From positions 248,001 through 312,000 of the forward strand of contig NC_089568.1 of NCBI RefSeq assembly GCF_040115645.1: 64,000 bases of DNA, given 5' to 3'. The notes below the pieces were generated by a model. It saw only the letters and a program-made list of their open reading frames with translations. It did not search any database and was not told the DNA's origin. The first letter of the stretch is position 1. Each line of letters opens with the position of its first letter. The position numbers and the translations under genes were made by a program. The stretch is from Euwallacea fornicatus (Eukaryota > Arthropoda > Insecta > Coleoptera > Curculionidae). Below are positions 11,683-21,472 of this stretch, in pieces.

Positions 11683-12172
11683 ATTTCCAGTCCATGCCGT
11701 TTTGTTTTTCATGCCTATCTACCTCACCCCCCTAACCCACCGCCAGTACTTGAGGGCAAAGTTTTTTCTATGCTGTACCTTTGCCCCCTTCTACAAAGCA
11801 CAGTTTCCATTGACCCTTAAACCGGATTTTGCCGACTCAGGGGCGAAATCTATTACAGATTTCTTCTCCAATCAAATTACAGTTTCCTTCATGGTTCCAC
11901 TTTCGCCATCTGCCGTCCAGAGGTAAAATCTGTTATAGATTTTTTCCCCATTTAAATCATAGTATCCTGACCTGGTCTATGCCCCGTACTCTCTGATTAC
12001 GGCACAAACAGGGAAGCGGAAAAACTCACAGAAAATAGCAGGCAAACGGAAAGATTGGAGAGAAAAAAAATTATGGCCGCGGCCCTCCCTGCTGATGATA
12101 CAGTAAGTTTTCCAGGCAAAACCAAGCCTCTGTTGTGTTAGAAATTTCAACTTTCTTTTCAAATTTTAAGAA
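11683..12172. other. Unassigned AT-rich spacer with an imperfect tandem duplication
   Basis: I see no coding frame. Two related blocks about 80 bp apart (around 11848-11893 and 11927-11972) share AAATCT.TTA.AGATTT, an alternation that is itself palindromic. The region ends where CACCCTGT-type transposon sequence begins. Confidence 0.45.
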
Positions 12173-12597
12173 CACCCTGTCAATTCGCCGACTTTTTGAA
12201 ACTTATAGCACAAAATTTGGTCCCTTGATGGCTTCCTATTAAACTTTTGTTTTAAAAACTTAAATATGGGATGAGAGATTGGATGTTGAAAATTATCTTG
12301 CATCTTGACAAAAACTGAATTATTTCAAAAACTGTTAGAGTTAGACACCATAAGCCTTAATACAACTTAATTTCATTTTAATGGTTGAGTTAAAAAATAA
12401 TATAATATACAGGGGTTCCCATTTAAAAAAATGCAACTTTGATCAATTACATATGTTTGAGACACTCTGTATACTTTTAAAATAATTTTAAAATGTAGCT
12501 CTAGTTAGTCTGTATACACCTCAAAAAAGAAACAGTTAAAAAATCTCTTGGCTTTGTCATGAAATTCCGAGGCGTTACTCGTGGCCCACCCTGTATA
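12173..12597. repeat. Degenerate terminal arm of a CACCCTGTATA-type mariner-like element
   Basis: It ends GGCCCACCCTGTATA. Its inner part (about 12400-12500) matches, with divergence, the right arm of the long-TIR element at 18246-18881: a .CAGGGGTTCC..TTTAAAAAAA block, then an AACTTTGAT block, then AAAATAATTTTAAAA. No transposase is present. Confidence 0.55.
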
Positions 12598-12611
12598 AAG
12601 ACTATACGCCG

Positions 12612-13762
12612 TCCTTTACTTTGGTGTTGGTACTAGCTAAAATACCGCCGATGCGATTGAGAGTGAAAGAGAGAAGAATGGTCTGGAAGAGAGGAAAGGA
12701 TTGTCGTGGTGAGGCGCGAGCCTGGGTAATGGCGGAATGGGAGAAAGAGTGGATAAAGTTAGATGGGTGGACGAAGGTGTTCATCCCAAGCGTAAGGCGG
12801 TGGTCCGAGTACAAATGGGCTCAGCTTGTATTTGCCCTGACGCAGGTATTTACCGAGCACAGTGTGTTTGGAAAATACCTGCGTCGCATAGGGTTTGAGT
12901 ACAGTGACCATTGCTGGTTCTGTGAGGGTGGAGCACAGAAAGGTGTGGTGGATACCCCGGAGCACACGATCTGAGAGTGTCCGGCATGGGAGGCCGATCG
13001 TGTTCGGCTCAGGGAGAGTGCGCTTAAACTGGACCGGAACATGATCGGAAGTGAACTGCTCGAAGGTGAATTCAAATGGAAAGCGTTCGAAGGTATGTTT
13101 TGAAATTATGATGCGACACTGCTTGTACTTTGAATGTTTTGTTTCAGCTTGCCTTTTGTTCATGTTGCAAGAATTTAGCGATTTACTTGGTTCTTTCTAG
13201 AAAGGGCCATATGGGAACTCACCTGGCAATCCTTTATTATAGATGTCAGACTGGGGTAGTTCTTGGTGAAAGTTCTTTCTTATTGCTTGCACATGTGTAT
13301 TGTCTAATTCTAAGAACCTTAGCTGGCAGGTCAATTGCATTGGCCCGTTTCTTTGTTTTTGTAAGTTAGTTCATTTTTGCCACTCGTACCATAAGGACCT
13401 ACTCAATAAAATTCTCACTACTCTGTAGAAGTGTATATTTCTTGTTCTCTACGGAGACCAAAAAAAATACCTCAACAGTATGATTGAAGGCATAATGCAC
13501 GTCAAAAGAATGAAGGAGAATGAAAGAAGAAAAGTACTGAGAAAATGAGCGAGAGGTAGAGGGGCGAAAATCCCTAGTTGTCGGACACGGGGCGGGAAGA
13601 AGGATGCCCTTACGTAATGCCGAAAGGCAGTCCTGGGGTAGAAGAGGGAAGGTCGTTTTAGTGAGTATGCAGTTGACTTAAGGTGGGGTGAATCCCACAC
13701 TACCAGTCCGATGATCCAGGGCAGGTGTCTTTAAAAAATTTCCACCTCCTCGCAAAAAAAAG
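12612..13762 (+). mobile_element. RL2 (R1-clade LINE) 5'-truncated 3' end, split by a probable solo LTR
   Basis: It encodes the C-terminal end of ORF2, with VLAKIPPM, FGKYLRRI and a zinc motif CWFCEGG..DTPEHTI. This is the same protein as at 33331-33909. An in-frame TGA lies at 12972-12974. After the insert at 13096-13477 it resumes with MKENERRK, then a 3' UTR matching 33910-34090, and an A-tail ending about 13762. Removing the insert plus one repeat restores the frame. Confidence 0.78.
13096..13477 (+). mobile_element. Probable solo LTR (382 bp) inside the RL2 fragment
   Basis: The inserted block begins TGTTTTGA and ends CTCAACA, the TG...CA ends of LTRs, with imperfect inverted termini. 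GTA flanks it at both sides (a GTATG repeat spans 13093-13097 and 13478-13482). An AATAAA signal lies near 13405. No internal retroelement genes are present. A non-LTR origin is possible because the target duplication is short. Confidence 0.45.
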
Positions 13763-14899
13763 TATTAACCGACATGCATTTCATGTATGGTCGTGCTAAT
13801 GGCACTGCCATCAAAACTCGACGTCTCTATGCTGAAATTCATCCAAATCGCCAGATCCCTTCACGTCGTGTATTTGGAACAATTCATCAAAGATTGCGTG
13901 ATACCGGTTCATTGAACAAACAATCCTATTTATCCGTAACATCAAGACTGGTATCTACTTCTAAAGCAGAAGAAATTTTAGCACGGATAGAGCATAATCC
14001 AGAGACGAGTGTACGAATAATATCAGCTGCGGTGGGAGTTAGTGTTCCTCTTGTTTGAAAAAAACTCCACGAGGAACTGCTCTATCCTTACTATGTACAA
14101 CGAATACAGGCCTTAAATCCACTCGATCGTCAAGCACGTTTGTTTTTTTGTCGCTGGTTTCTACGTTGTGATACTGACAATACCCGTTTTCTTGCCAACA
14201 TTATTTTTACTGATGAGGCCGGATTCACATGAAATAGAGTTGATAATTTTCACAATATACATGTTCCATAAATTCCCATGATCTAACGGAATCTCGACAT
14301 CAGACGCATTTTTCGTAAACTATTTGGATGGCTTTTGTAGGCGACAGGTTTCTAAGTCCTGTTGGTTCACCAAACCGATTAACAGGCGCTGTTTACTTAA
14401 ACTTGCTGCAAAACACAATGGACGACCTTTTTGACGACATTCCTTTAGACGAAACTTTTCCACGTATATGGGAAGGAAGGGGCGGACCTGCATTGCGGCC
14501 TGCAAGATCGCCTGATTTCAACCCTCTAGATTTCTTTTTTTGAGGATATTTGAAAACATCGATCTATGGTCTTCCTATAAATAGTCTCGAGGATCTGCAG
14601 CTACAGATTAATCAAAAATACCAACAAATCCGAGCCAACGAGAGGGTTTTAGAAAGGGTTCGAATATTCTTCAGACAAAGATGTCAGGCCTGCTTAGAAA
14701 TAGAAGGAGGGCACTTTGAACACCTTATGTAACTGTATTTTTTTTTGCTGTTTATAGATAATAAATAAGTAATGGGAAACTAGAAATAAGTCTTTCAAAA
14801 AAGAATTTTCCGGACCCATGTTTACTAAAACTTTTTGCTTAATTTGGTCCATAGTTTTATGTCTTTAAACATTTTACAATATTTTTTTAACACCCTGTA
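13763..14899 (+). pseudogene. Degenerate DDE transposase of the long-TIR mariner-like group
   Basis: It is similar in order to the intact transposase at 57437: HFMYGRANG, IPSRRVFGTIHQRLRDTGS, a first catalytic site IFTDEAGFT, a third site RSPDFNPLDFF, and an ending GGHFEHLM before a TAA near 14732. Several stops and frameshifts occur (for example at 14056, and near 14230, 14270 and 14540). The 5' part is missing because RL2 sequence precedes it. It ends with ACACCCTGTA near 14890-14899. Confidence 0.7.
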
Positions 14900-15600
14900 G
14901 ACCAATATGTCAAAATCCAAAATTTGTAAATACCCAAAATTATAGGTCGTAAGCAACTGAAAATCTCCAAATTTTCTGAATTCGTTCCAAATGACTTATG
15001 AGCATTGGAATCGAAAAAGGCCGAAGACTATCATGAAGAAATGAACGGAAGCTCTTTTGAAAAATTGTTCAAAAGAATATTACCTCAATTCCAGGAAAAT
15101 AGAGTTACGGTATTAAATAACTCCCCATATGATTTTAGAAAGTTAAAAGGAGTTCCTACAATGGCATCAAGAAAATCTGAAGTACAACAATGGCTTCGAT
15201 CTAAATACATAAATTTTGAGGAGCATTTATTTAAGGCGGAACTTCTGTTAATAGTTAACGAACAAAAAGGAAAATACAACAAATACATGATGGACGAAGT
15301 GGCCAAGGCTGAAAATAAAACAGTGTGGAGACTCTCACCTAACCATTGTGAGCTTAATCCGACAGAAAATATATAGGCGCATGTTAAGAACTTTGAAGCC
15401 GACCATAACATTTAAATATGTCGATGTGAAGAACACTTTTGATGACGTCGTAAATGATATTACTGTTGGCAAATAGCAAAGATGCAGTAAACCATGTAAA
15501 TGGAAAAGTAGAAACCAAAACGTGGAAATTAGGCAATATAACGGAGAATCGAGTCGAACCGCTGATGATGAATGTAAACTATAATCCTTCCAATTTCTTA
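14900..15600 (+). pseudogene. Fragment of another IS630/Tc1-like DDE transposase
   Basis: Frame 15005-15376 holds DYHEEMNGSSFEKLF, a second-site remnant VTVLNNSPYDF (the catalytic D appears as N), RKSEVQQWLRSK, and CELNPTEN with the glutamate region. Degraded sequence continues to about 15600. This pattern matches a DDE_3-type transposase widespread in insects (family knowledge). The N-terminus with the first catalytic D is missing and no terminal repeats were found. Confidence 0.6.
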
Positions 15601-16202
15601 AGTTTTAACTTACTTGTCAGTGCTTAAAATTAGTGTCTTCTCTGCGTTATCTGTTTGTATAAAATGCATTAAATTTTGAAAAGCAGATTTGTTTTTGTTG
15701 GCCAATAACGATTAAAATAAATGGAAAGTTCATGCAGAATATCCAATCATAACAATAACATAATCCTCAAGGCCCGAGTTTATAAACAAGGATTGTCAGC
15801 TGATTTTCTTTAGTGAATTCATTTCCATTGTCGTGCACTGTTCGTTCGAGAGCCGTCCACTCCGAGAACCCGCACTGACAAGTGACACTTACACGAGTGG
15901 CGGTTGACGAATGCCGGGGGTGGGAGATTAAAATGGATAAGTAGCTTCAAAAAACAAACGGCACGATCATCATCTCCACGAGGGTCGAGAGTACAGACGG
16001 GGAAAAATTAGAGTAGCAATAGTAGAAGTGAAAACAAAACAGTTAAGCAGTACAAACGGGTACTCAGTACCCAAGGTCAGTTTCTTCGTCGGGTTTAGAT
16101 ACTGACTCTTTCCCCACGCGCTCGCCTAGTAACGGAATCACACCCCGTTAGCACCGACTACGCGTTGCGTTACCCCTACATCTCTTCGGGATGTACAAAC
16201 TC
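15601..16202. other. Unassigned sequence left of the Harbinger insertion, possibly host
   Basis: I see no coding frame. The stretch 15830-16200 is richer in GC than its surroundings and carries no transposon hallmark I recognise. It is continuous with 21364-21472 and 23061-23226 once the Harbinger and Tc3-like elements are removed. It could be the 5' region of the small gene at 23227 (weak inference). Confidence 0.35.
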
Positions 16203-16457
16203 TTAAGCCGGCCACTCACGTTCCTGTATACCTGACATGTATACCTGTTCAGGTCAACTGTACAGGTAAACCCGAGCGTGTATGTGACAAAACTGACAGG
16301 TATTTTGGCCTGAACAGGCGACCTGCAAACAATCGAAATTTTATATATTTTACCTGTGGTAAAGTGCTACCTTCAGGCAAGCCTGAGCGTGTGTGGCGTT
16401 GTACGTGTGTAGGTCTCAGTTATTCCGTGTCCACTGTCCACGTTGGTTGTCGAAATA

Positions 16458-19400
16458 ATGGCTTCTCGCAAACGTACTGTAGTAGTAGAAGAATTCATAG
16501 AGCTATACAAAGCCGAACCTTGCCTTTGGCTCGTAAAAAGCAAAGATTATCATAACAGAAATAAGAGAGCAGTCGCATATGAAAAGCTCAAGGAAAAACT
16601 TCGAGAGATCGAACCAAATGCTACAAAAGAGGATGTATTAAAAAAAATTAATAGTTTGCGTAGTAACGTAAGGAAAGAGAAAAAGAAATATAAAGAATCG
16701 TTAAAGTCCGGAGCGTCTGCAGACGATGTGTACAAACCCGCGTTGTGGTACTATCACTTGTTCGATTTTCTTGGTGATGAAAACACTCCACGGCAGTCAT
16801 GCTCAAACCTAGATGACGTCGACGGCGAAGTCGAAGCAGAGAATAATAACACTTCTGAGGTAAGTAAATAAACTGTCAATTTATGAGTATAAACTTTTTA
16901 TTTATATACAGGGTTATTCACGCTATACGGCTCGGAATATTGTGGCCAAAATACGAGGTTTTCTAAAAATTTTCCTTTTGGGTTATATGGGGATCTATTA
17001 TGGCTACTTTTTAAAATTATTTTCATATTATACAGGGTGTCCCAAAAGTGCTAAAAGTATCAAAGTTGTGTTTTTTTAAATGGAACCCCTTGTATATTGT
17101 TGCATTTTTGGATTCTCCGATCAAAATAAATGTATGTTTTAATAAGGTTTACAATACCTAGCACTTACGGTTTTTGAAATAATTTAAATTTTGTAAAAAT
17201 TTGGTCTAATTTTCATGTTTTAACCACTTAAGCAATATTTAAGTTATGTAAGCGTAATTTACAGTGTAGTGTAATAATGGATCATACTTTATATCCCAAT
17301 CATGAAAAACTTGCCAGCTTATACAGGGTGTGCAAAAATTAAAACTATTCAAATGAGGACTTTAAGTGGCTATAACTGGATTAATTTAAATGCAATGCCA
17401 TATTTTTTAACTTACCAGGATATGTAGTTTTTAAATACCCATCGAATGGTACTAGGATGTTCATAGCTAAGTCTTCGCGTTTTTGCAGAATGCACTAAAT
17501 AATGGCTCCTTGGGCCATTTGGCGTCTTTTAGTTCAAAGTTCCAATGTATCTAGTTGCCTATGATATTTCAAAATATCAGATAGTTAATTTAGTTTATTT
17601 TTTAGTTTAGTCTGCAAAGGTACTTTTTTTCTAGAGTGTGTAATGTACCCTCAGGCTACGCCTATGCCTATGCAATCCGTCCGATCATGTCCGTGATGAC
17701 CATATGTTGGGAACCCATTTTCTTCCTGTAAGAGTTGCCCTGCATAAAGGAACTTTCACTCTTTTATCCTTATCAAGACACAGGTCTAAATTCATCCATA
17801 TTTGGTCAAAATCTTTACAGCTGCAATTCCCCGTAAATTCTCAATTTTTGCCTTTGTCTCAAGATACGGTTTAAGGATTTAAAAAGTTACCAACTGTGGA
17901 TTGACCCTGTTAATGGGTACCGATCCCCTGATTGGGTATTTAAGCTACCCCGAATCCCATAAACTCTCTATTACTCTAAAAATCCTCTCTAATGTCAAGA
18001 TCATTTTAGTTTTTACCGATTAATACATAAAAGGAATTGTCTACAATACGCCTCCAACAACTCCACAGGATATGAAAACACGTATAAGAGACGCGTTTGA
18101 AACTGTTACTCCGCAAATGTTGTCCAGAATTAGCGGTGGTTTTGAAAAAAGAATTTGTAAGTGTTTGGAAATGGACGGTCGACATTTCGAACTTCTGTAA
18201 TAAATATTTTGTTTCCGTTTTATGTTATACTTGATATGTGATTTAGAACTTTGAACTAAAAGACGCCAAATGACGCAAGGAGCCATTATTTAGTGCATTC
18301 TGCAAAAACGCGAAGACTTAGCTATGAACATCCTAGTACCATTCGATGGGTATTTAAAAACTACATATCCTGGTAAGTTAAAAAATATGGCATTGCATTT
18401 AAATTAATCCAGTTATAGCCACTTAAAGTCCTCCTTTGAATAGTTTTAATTTTTGCACACCCTGTATAAGCTGGCAAGTTTTTCATGATTGGGATATAAA
18501 GTATGATCCATTATTACACTACACTGTAAATTACGCTTACATAACTTAAATATTGCTTAAGTGGTTAAAACATGAAAATTAGACCAAATTTTTACAAAAT
18601 TTAAATTATTTCAAAAACCGTAAGTGCTAGGTATTGTAAACCTTATTAAAACATACATTTATTTTGATCGGAGAATCCAAAAATGCAACAATATACAAGG
18701 GGTTCCATTTAAAAAAACACAACTTTGATACTTTTAGCACTTTTGGGACACCCTGTATAATATGAAAATAATTTTAAAAAGTAGCCATAATAGATCCCCA
18801 TATAACCCAAAAGGAAAATTTTTAGAAAACCTCGTATTTTGGCCACAATATTCCGAGCCGTATAGCGTGAATAACCCTGTATATGTACATATACTCGGAT
18901 CAAAATAACTTTGCAGGTCAAATGAAATAATTCCAATATAAAGTAAATGTAAAAAAATTATTCTCACCTGCAAAGTTATTGTGATCCGAGTATATATACT
19001 TTTTTTTATATTATATTTATTTCTGTGTTAATATTAGTCACATTCAATTTATAGAATAATAACGGTCATATAAAGTTAATTACAAATATAATTATCTTGC
19101 CAAGGCACTTTGCCCTCGTTTACAAAATAATTTTGAAATTCTTCCCTTACTCGTTTCCCGTCGTAGGTGATATTTCCTTGACTTCGCCGATGTAAATGTT
19201 CCATGTTAGAACTTGCAGTGTTACAGCCTGTAGAAATGACAGTCCCGTTATCAGTATTTTCTTTATAGAAACAATTTTCTGGTGCATAAAAATTTGATGC
19301 ATGTGTCATTAAAAAATTATGCAGGACGCATGTGGTCATTACTACTTTCTCGATGTTTTGTACGTCTAAATTAATTCTAGTATGATATATTCGAAATCGT

Positions 19401-20659
19401 GAAGCCATTATACCGAAAGCGTTCTCCACAATATGTCTCGCACGAGACAAACGATAATTAAAAATTTTTTTATCTCTTGTATCCAAATCCGTTTGTCGAA
19501 ATGGCTTTAGCATATTGGGTCCTAATGGAAATGCATCATCAGAAACAAAGACATATGGGAGACATCTAGAGCTATTGGCAACATCTTCTGGTCGTGGAAT
19601 TTTTAATGTTTTACATTGCATTCTTTCGAAAAACTTAGTATTCTGTAATACACCCCCATCAGAAATTCGTCCATTTGTTCCAACATCAGCTAATATGAAT
19701 CGGTACCTGGCATCCACTATTGCTAAGAGGACTATGCTGTGGCGATTTTTATAATTGAAATAATACGATCCACAGCCAGCAGGTGGAACTATGTCAATAT
19801 GTTTGCCATCAATGGCCCCAAAGCAATGCGGAAAATTCCATTGATTTTCAAAGAGACGCGCTATTTCTTTCCATTCGTCGGACGAGTCAGGAAACTGAAA
19901 AAAAATGTACAGGGTGAATCAAAGTAAAGTAAAACGGATAGTATATATGAATATAGTGTATATGAATAGGGTTGAATTTGTATGGTAAAATATAACAGAA
20001 CCTAATCTTAATTTAAATTTTTGTTTCAGGACATTGGTGCAGAATATAATGTAGGCGATTCTGAAGAAAATGCTACAAATGGTTCTACATCTAGAATGGA
20101 TGAACATTCTCAAAAATATACACAAGCAAACAAATCTATTAAAAAAAAAAGTGCGCAAGAGGCGTTAACCACTGACGTGTTGCTTTCGGTGAGAGACCAT
20201 TTCAAGCGTCCTGCAGCCATTCAGTCACTGGAAGATCGGTATGATCTCTTAGGACGAACAATAGCAATAAAACTGAGAACATTAGACAACCGTCAGCGAC
20301 TATTCGCAGAGAAGATCATAAACGACACGCTATTTGAAGCAGAAATGGGAACTCTTAACAATCACTCATCTCGCGGCTGTTCACCGTCGACTGGGAATAT
20401 TCAACAATACGAGCGTGATTGTTATAATCATTCATCCACCACTTTCAGCCCTATTTTTGTTCCTTCTCCAACTCCAAGCCCCACCTCAACAGCATCATCT
20501 CCTAATTCCTTACTACTGCAACAATCCAATATACAACCACACTCTTACTCACAGTCATCTCAATATACACAACAGCAGCCAGTAGAACCTAACATGTCTC
20601 CTTCAGAAAATTCTACAAATAATGCGAGATCTTATTTTGCCACTTATACTGATTGTTAA
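16458..20659 (+). CDS. Harbinger-encoded MADF/BESS-like DNA-binding protein, two exons
   Basis: Exon 1 is 16458-16859 and exon 2 is 20030-20659, both phase 0, giving about 343 residues. The donor reads GAG|GTAAGT and the acceptor TTTGTTTCAG|GAC. Exon 1 has a MADF (Myb/SANT-like) domain: EEFIELYKAEPCLW, NKRAVAYEKL, LRSNVRKEKKK and WYYHLFDFL. Exon 2 has a BESS-like helix (RYDLLGRTIAIKLR, QRLFAEKIINDTLFEAEMG) and a Ser/Pro/Gln-rich tail. In Harbinger elements such a protein helps DNA binding and nuclear entry of the transposase (family knowledge). The 3170-bp intron contains the transposase's second exon on the other strand. Splicing is inferred from sequence only. Confidence 0.82.
17639..18020 (+). 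mobile_element. Truncated LTR related to the solo LTR at 25165-25736
   Basis: It begins TGTAATGTACCC and shares several blocks in order with the LTR at 25165: AGGCTACGCCTATG, GGAACCCATT, CTTTCACTC, CAGCTGCAA and CTACCCCGAA (one base different there). The 3' end is lost. The downstream bases (from about 18022) already encode transposase (YIKGIVYNTPP). No target duplication is visible. Confidence 0.65.
18022..18200 (+). pseudogene. C-terminal fragment of the long-TIR transposase
   Basis: The open segment has VYNTPPTTPQDMKTRI, AFETVTPQML, and the family C-terminus GRHFELL followed by TAA at 18198-18200. The catalytic domain is absent. The stop lies 45 bp before the right inverted repeat. Confidence 0.7.
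18885..18999. repeat. Hairpin-forming inverted repeat (about 115 bp)
   Basis: Arms 18890-18918 and 18966-18994 are 29-nt inverted copies with one mismatch (TATACTCGGATCA..AATAACTTTGCAGGT), with a loop of about 47 nt. Pairing continues a few bases outward. It adjoins the right end of the long-TIR element and could be a tiny MITE. No function is evident. Confidence 0.7.
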
Positions 20660-21227
20660 CATACAGTAACTTACATAAATCAGACATTTTAATTAAATAT
20701 TCTGAAAATATGTTTTTCTTTACGAGTACCTAGGATTGTAGTATTTCTTAATAAATAACTTACCTGAACAAAGTTCGTCTTATTATACATACCTTCAAAT
20801 AGTCCTTCCGTAGAGTTTTATAAATGGCAACACATGTCTCTGGAATGATTTTGCCGAGAGCTTGCGGTGATATTCTAGTAGAGAATTTGAGGCATTCGTA
20901 TGTCCTGCCTGTTGCAAGAAATCGTAATGTTGCTGTCAGACGTTCATGTGGCGATATAGCTTTTCTCATAACAGTGTCCTGCTTCTGAATTAAAGGTGTG
21001 ACCATTGATAATAGCTTTAGGTAAGTTGTTTCATCCATTCTTAAATAGTTGCGATAATCTTTAGGCTCTGCGTTTAATTCTCTTAGCAACTTAACATGAC
21101 TGTATTCATGTCTTTGTAATAACCATTTTTTACACCACTTTTGTCGCGATTTTCTTTTCTTTTTCCCTATGAGGAGAAGAAGACCTACTAACGCTACAGC
21201 ATCGTCGTAGTCGCGTTGTACGGACAT
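19076..21227 (-). CDS. PIF-Harbinger transposase, two exons, DDE
   Basis: Exon 1 is 21227-20793 (145 codons) and exon 2 is 19894-19076, giving about 417 residues. The donor reads AAG|GTATGT and the acceptor TTTTCAG|TTTCC, phase 0. Exon 1 carries LRMDETTYLKLLSMV, HERLTATLRFLATG and IPETCVAIYKTL, the usual N-terminal region. Exon 2 carries FGAIDGKHI (D about 174), ADVGTNGR (D about 215) and ARHIVENAFG (E about 302). It cuts and pastes the element into TWA sites. The 898-bp intron contains the MADF gene's second exon on the opposite strand. No stop or frameshift was seen. Confidence 0.88.
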
Positions 21228-21363
21228 GATTGAAAGCCCAACTGAGAATTGCTTTCAGGTACGCCTCTACGTATATGGACAATGTCAAGTTCAGGTTTAC
21301 TTGTCATGTTTACCTGAAAAGGTATACATGTCAGGTATACAGGAACGTGAGTGACCGGCTTTA

Positions 21364-21472
21364 TAGGCCCGACACTAGCAACTGAACAATGTTACCAACC
21401 GTTGTATGTTAGGTTGTCTACATTGTTGATCACGAAGCGTACAAACATTTATGAAGGCACCGTATAATTATA
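21364..21472. other. Unassigned flank between the Harbinger and Tc3-like elements
   Basis: 109 bp with no recognisable gene. It separates the TTA duplication on the left from the TA duplication on the right, so it is likely pre-existing host sequence. Confidence 0.4.

Larger units (their letters stand above)
16908..18881 (+). mobile_element. Long-TIR mariner-like element (1974 bp, 636-bp inverted repeats), non-autonomous
   Basis: TA duplications lie at 16906-16907 and 18882-18883, and the ends read TACAGGG...CCCTGTA. The left arm (16908-17543) and right arm (18246-18881) are near-perfect inverted copies of 636 bp. The interior keeps only a transposase C-terminus (ending 18200) and a truncated LTR (17639-18020). 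It lies in the MADF intron of the Harbinger element. Confidence 0.88.
16206..21360. mobile_element. PIF-Harbinger element, 5155 bp, both genes open
   Basis: TTA duplications lie at 16203-16205 and 21361-21363. Inverted repeats of about 42 bp start AGCCGGCCACTCACGTTCC on the left, with one early mismatch on the right. TGTATACCTG and CAGGT motifs recur just inside both ends and may be binding sites. It encodes a MADF/BESS protein on the plus strand and a DDE transposase on the minus strand, the two-gene set known for this superfamily. The two genes are interleaved. A 1974-bp long-TIR element sits in the MADF intron. Confidence 0.93.

Noticed and set aside
13093..13480. Possible intron (GTATGT...CAG) in the RL2 fragment
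   Set aside because: Splicing as an intron would create GAA GTA TGA, a stop. Treating the block as an insertion with a short duplication restores the RL2 frame, and the block has LTR-like TG...CA ends.
15830..16200. Host promoter or CpG-rich regulatory region
   Set aside because: GC content is higher than the surroundings, but no TATA, initiator or downstream exon could be tied to it. It was kept only as unassigned sequence.
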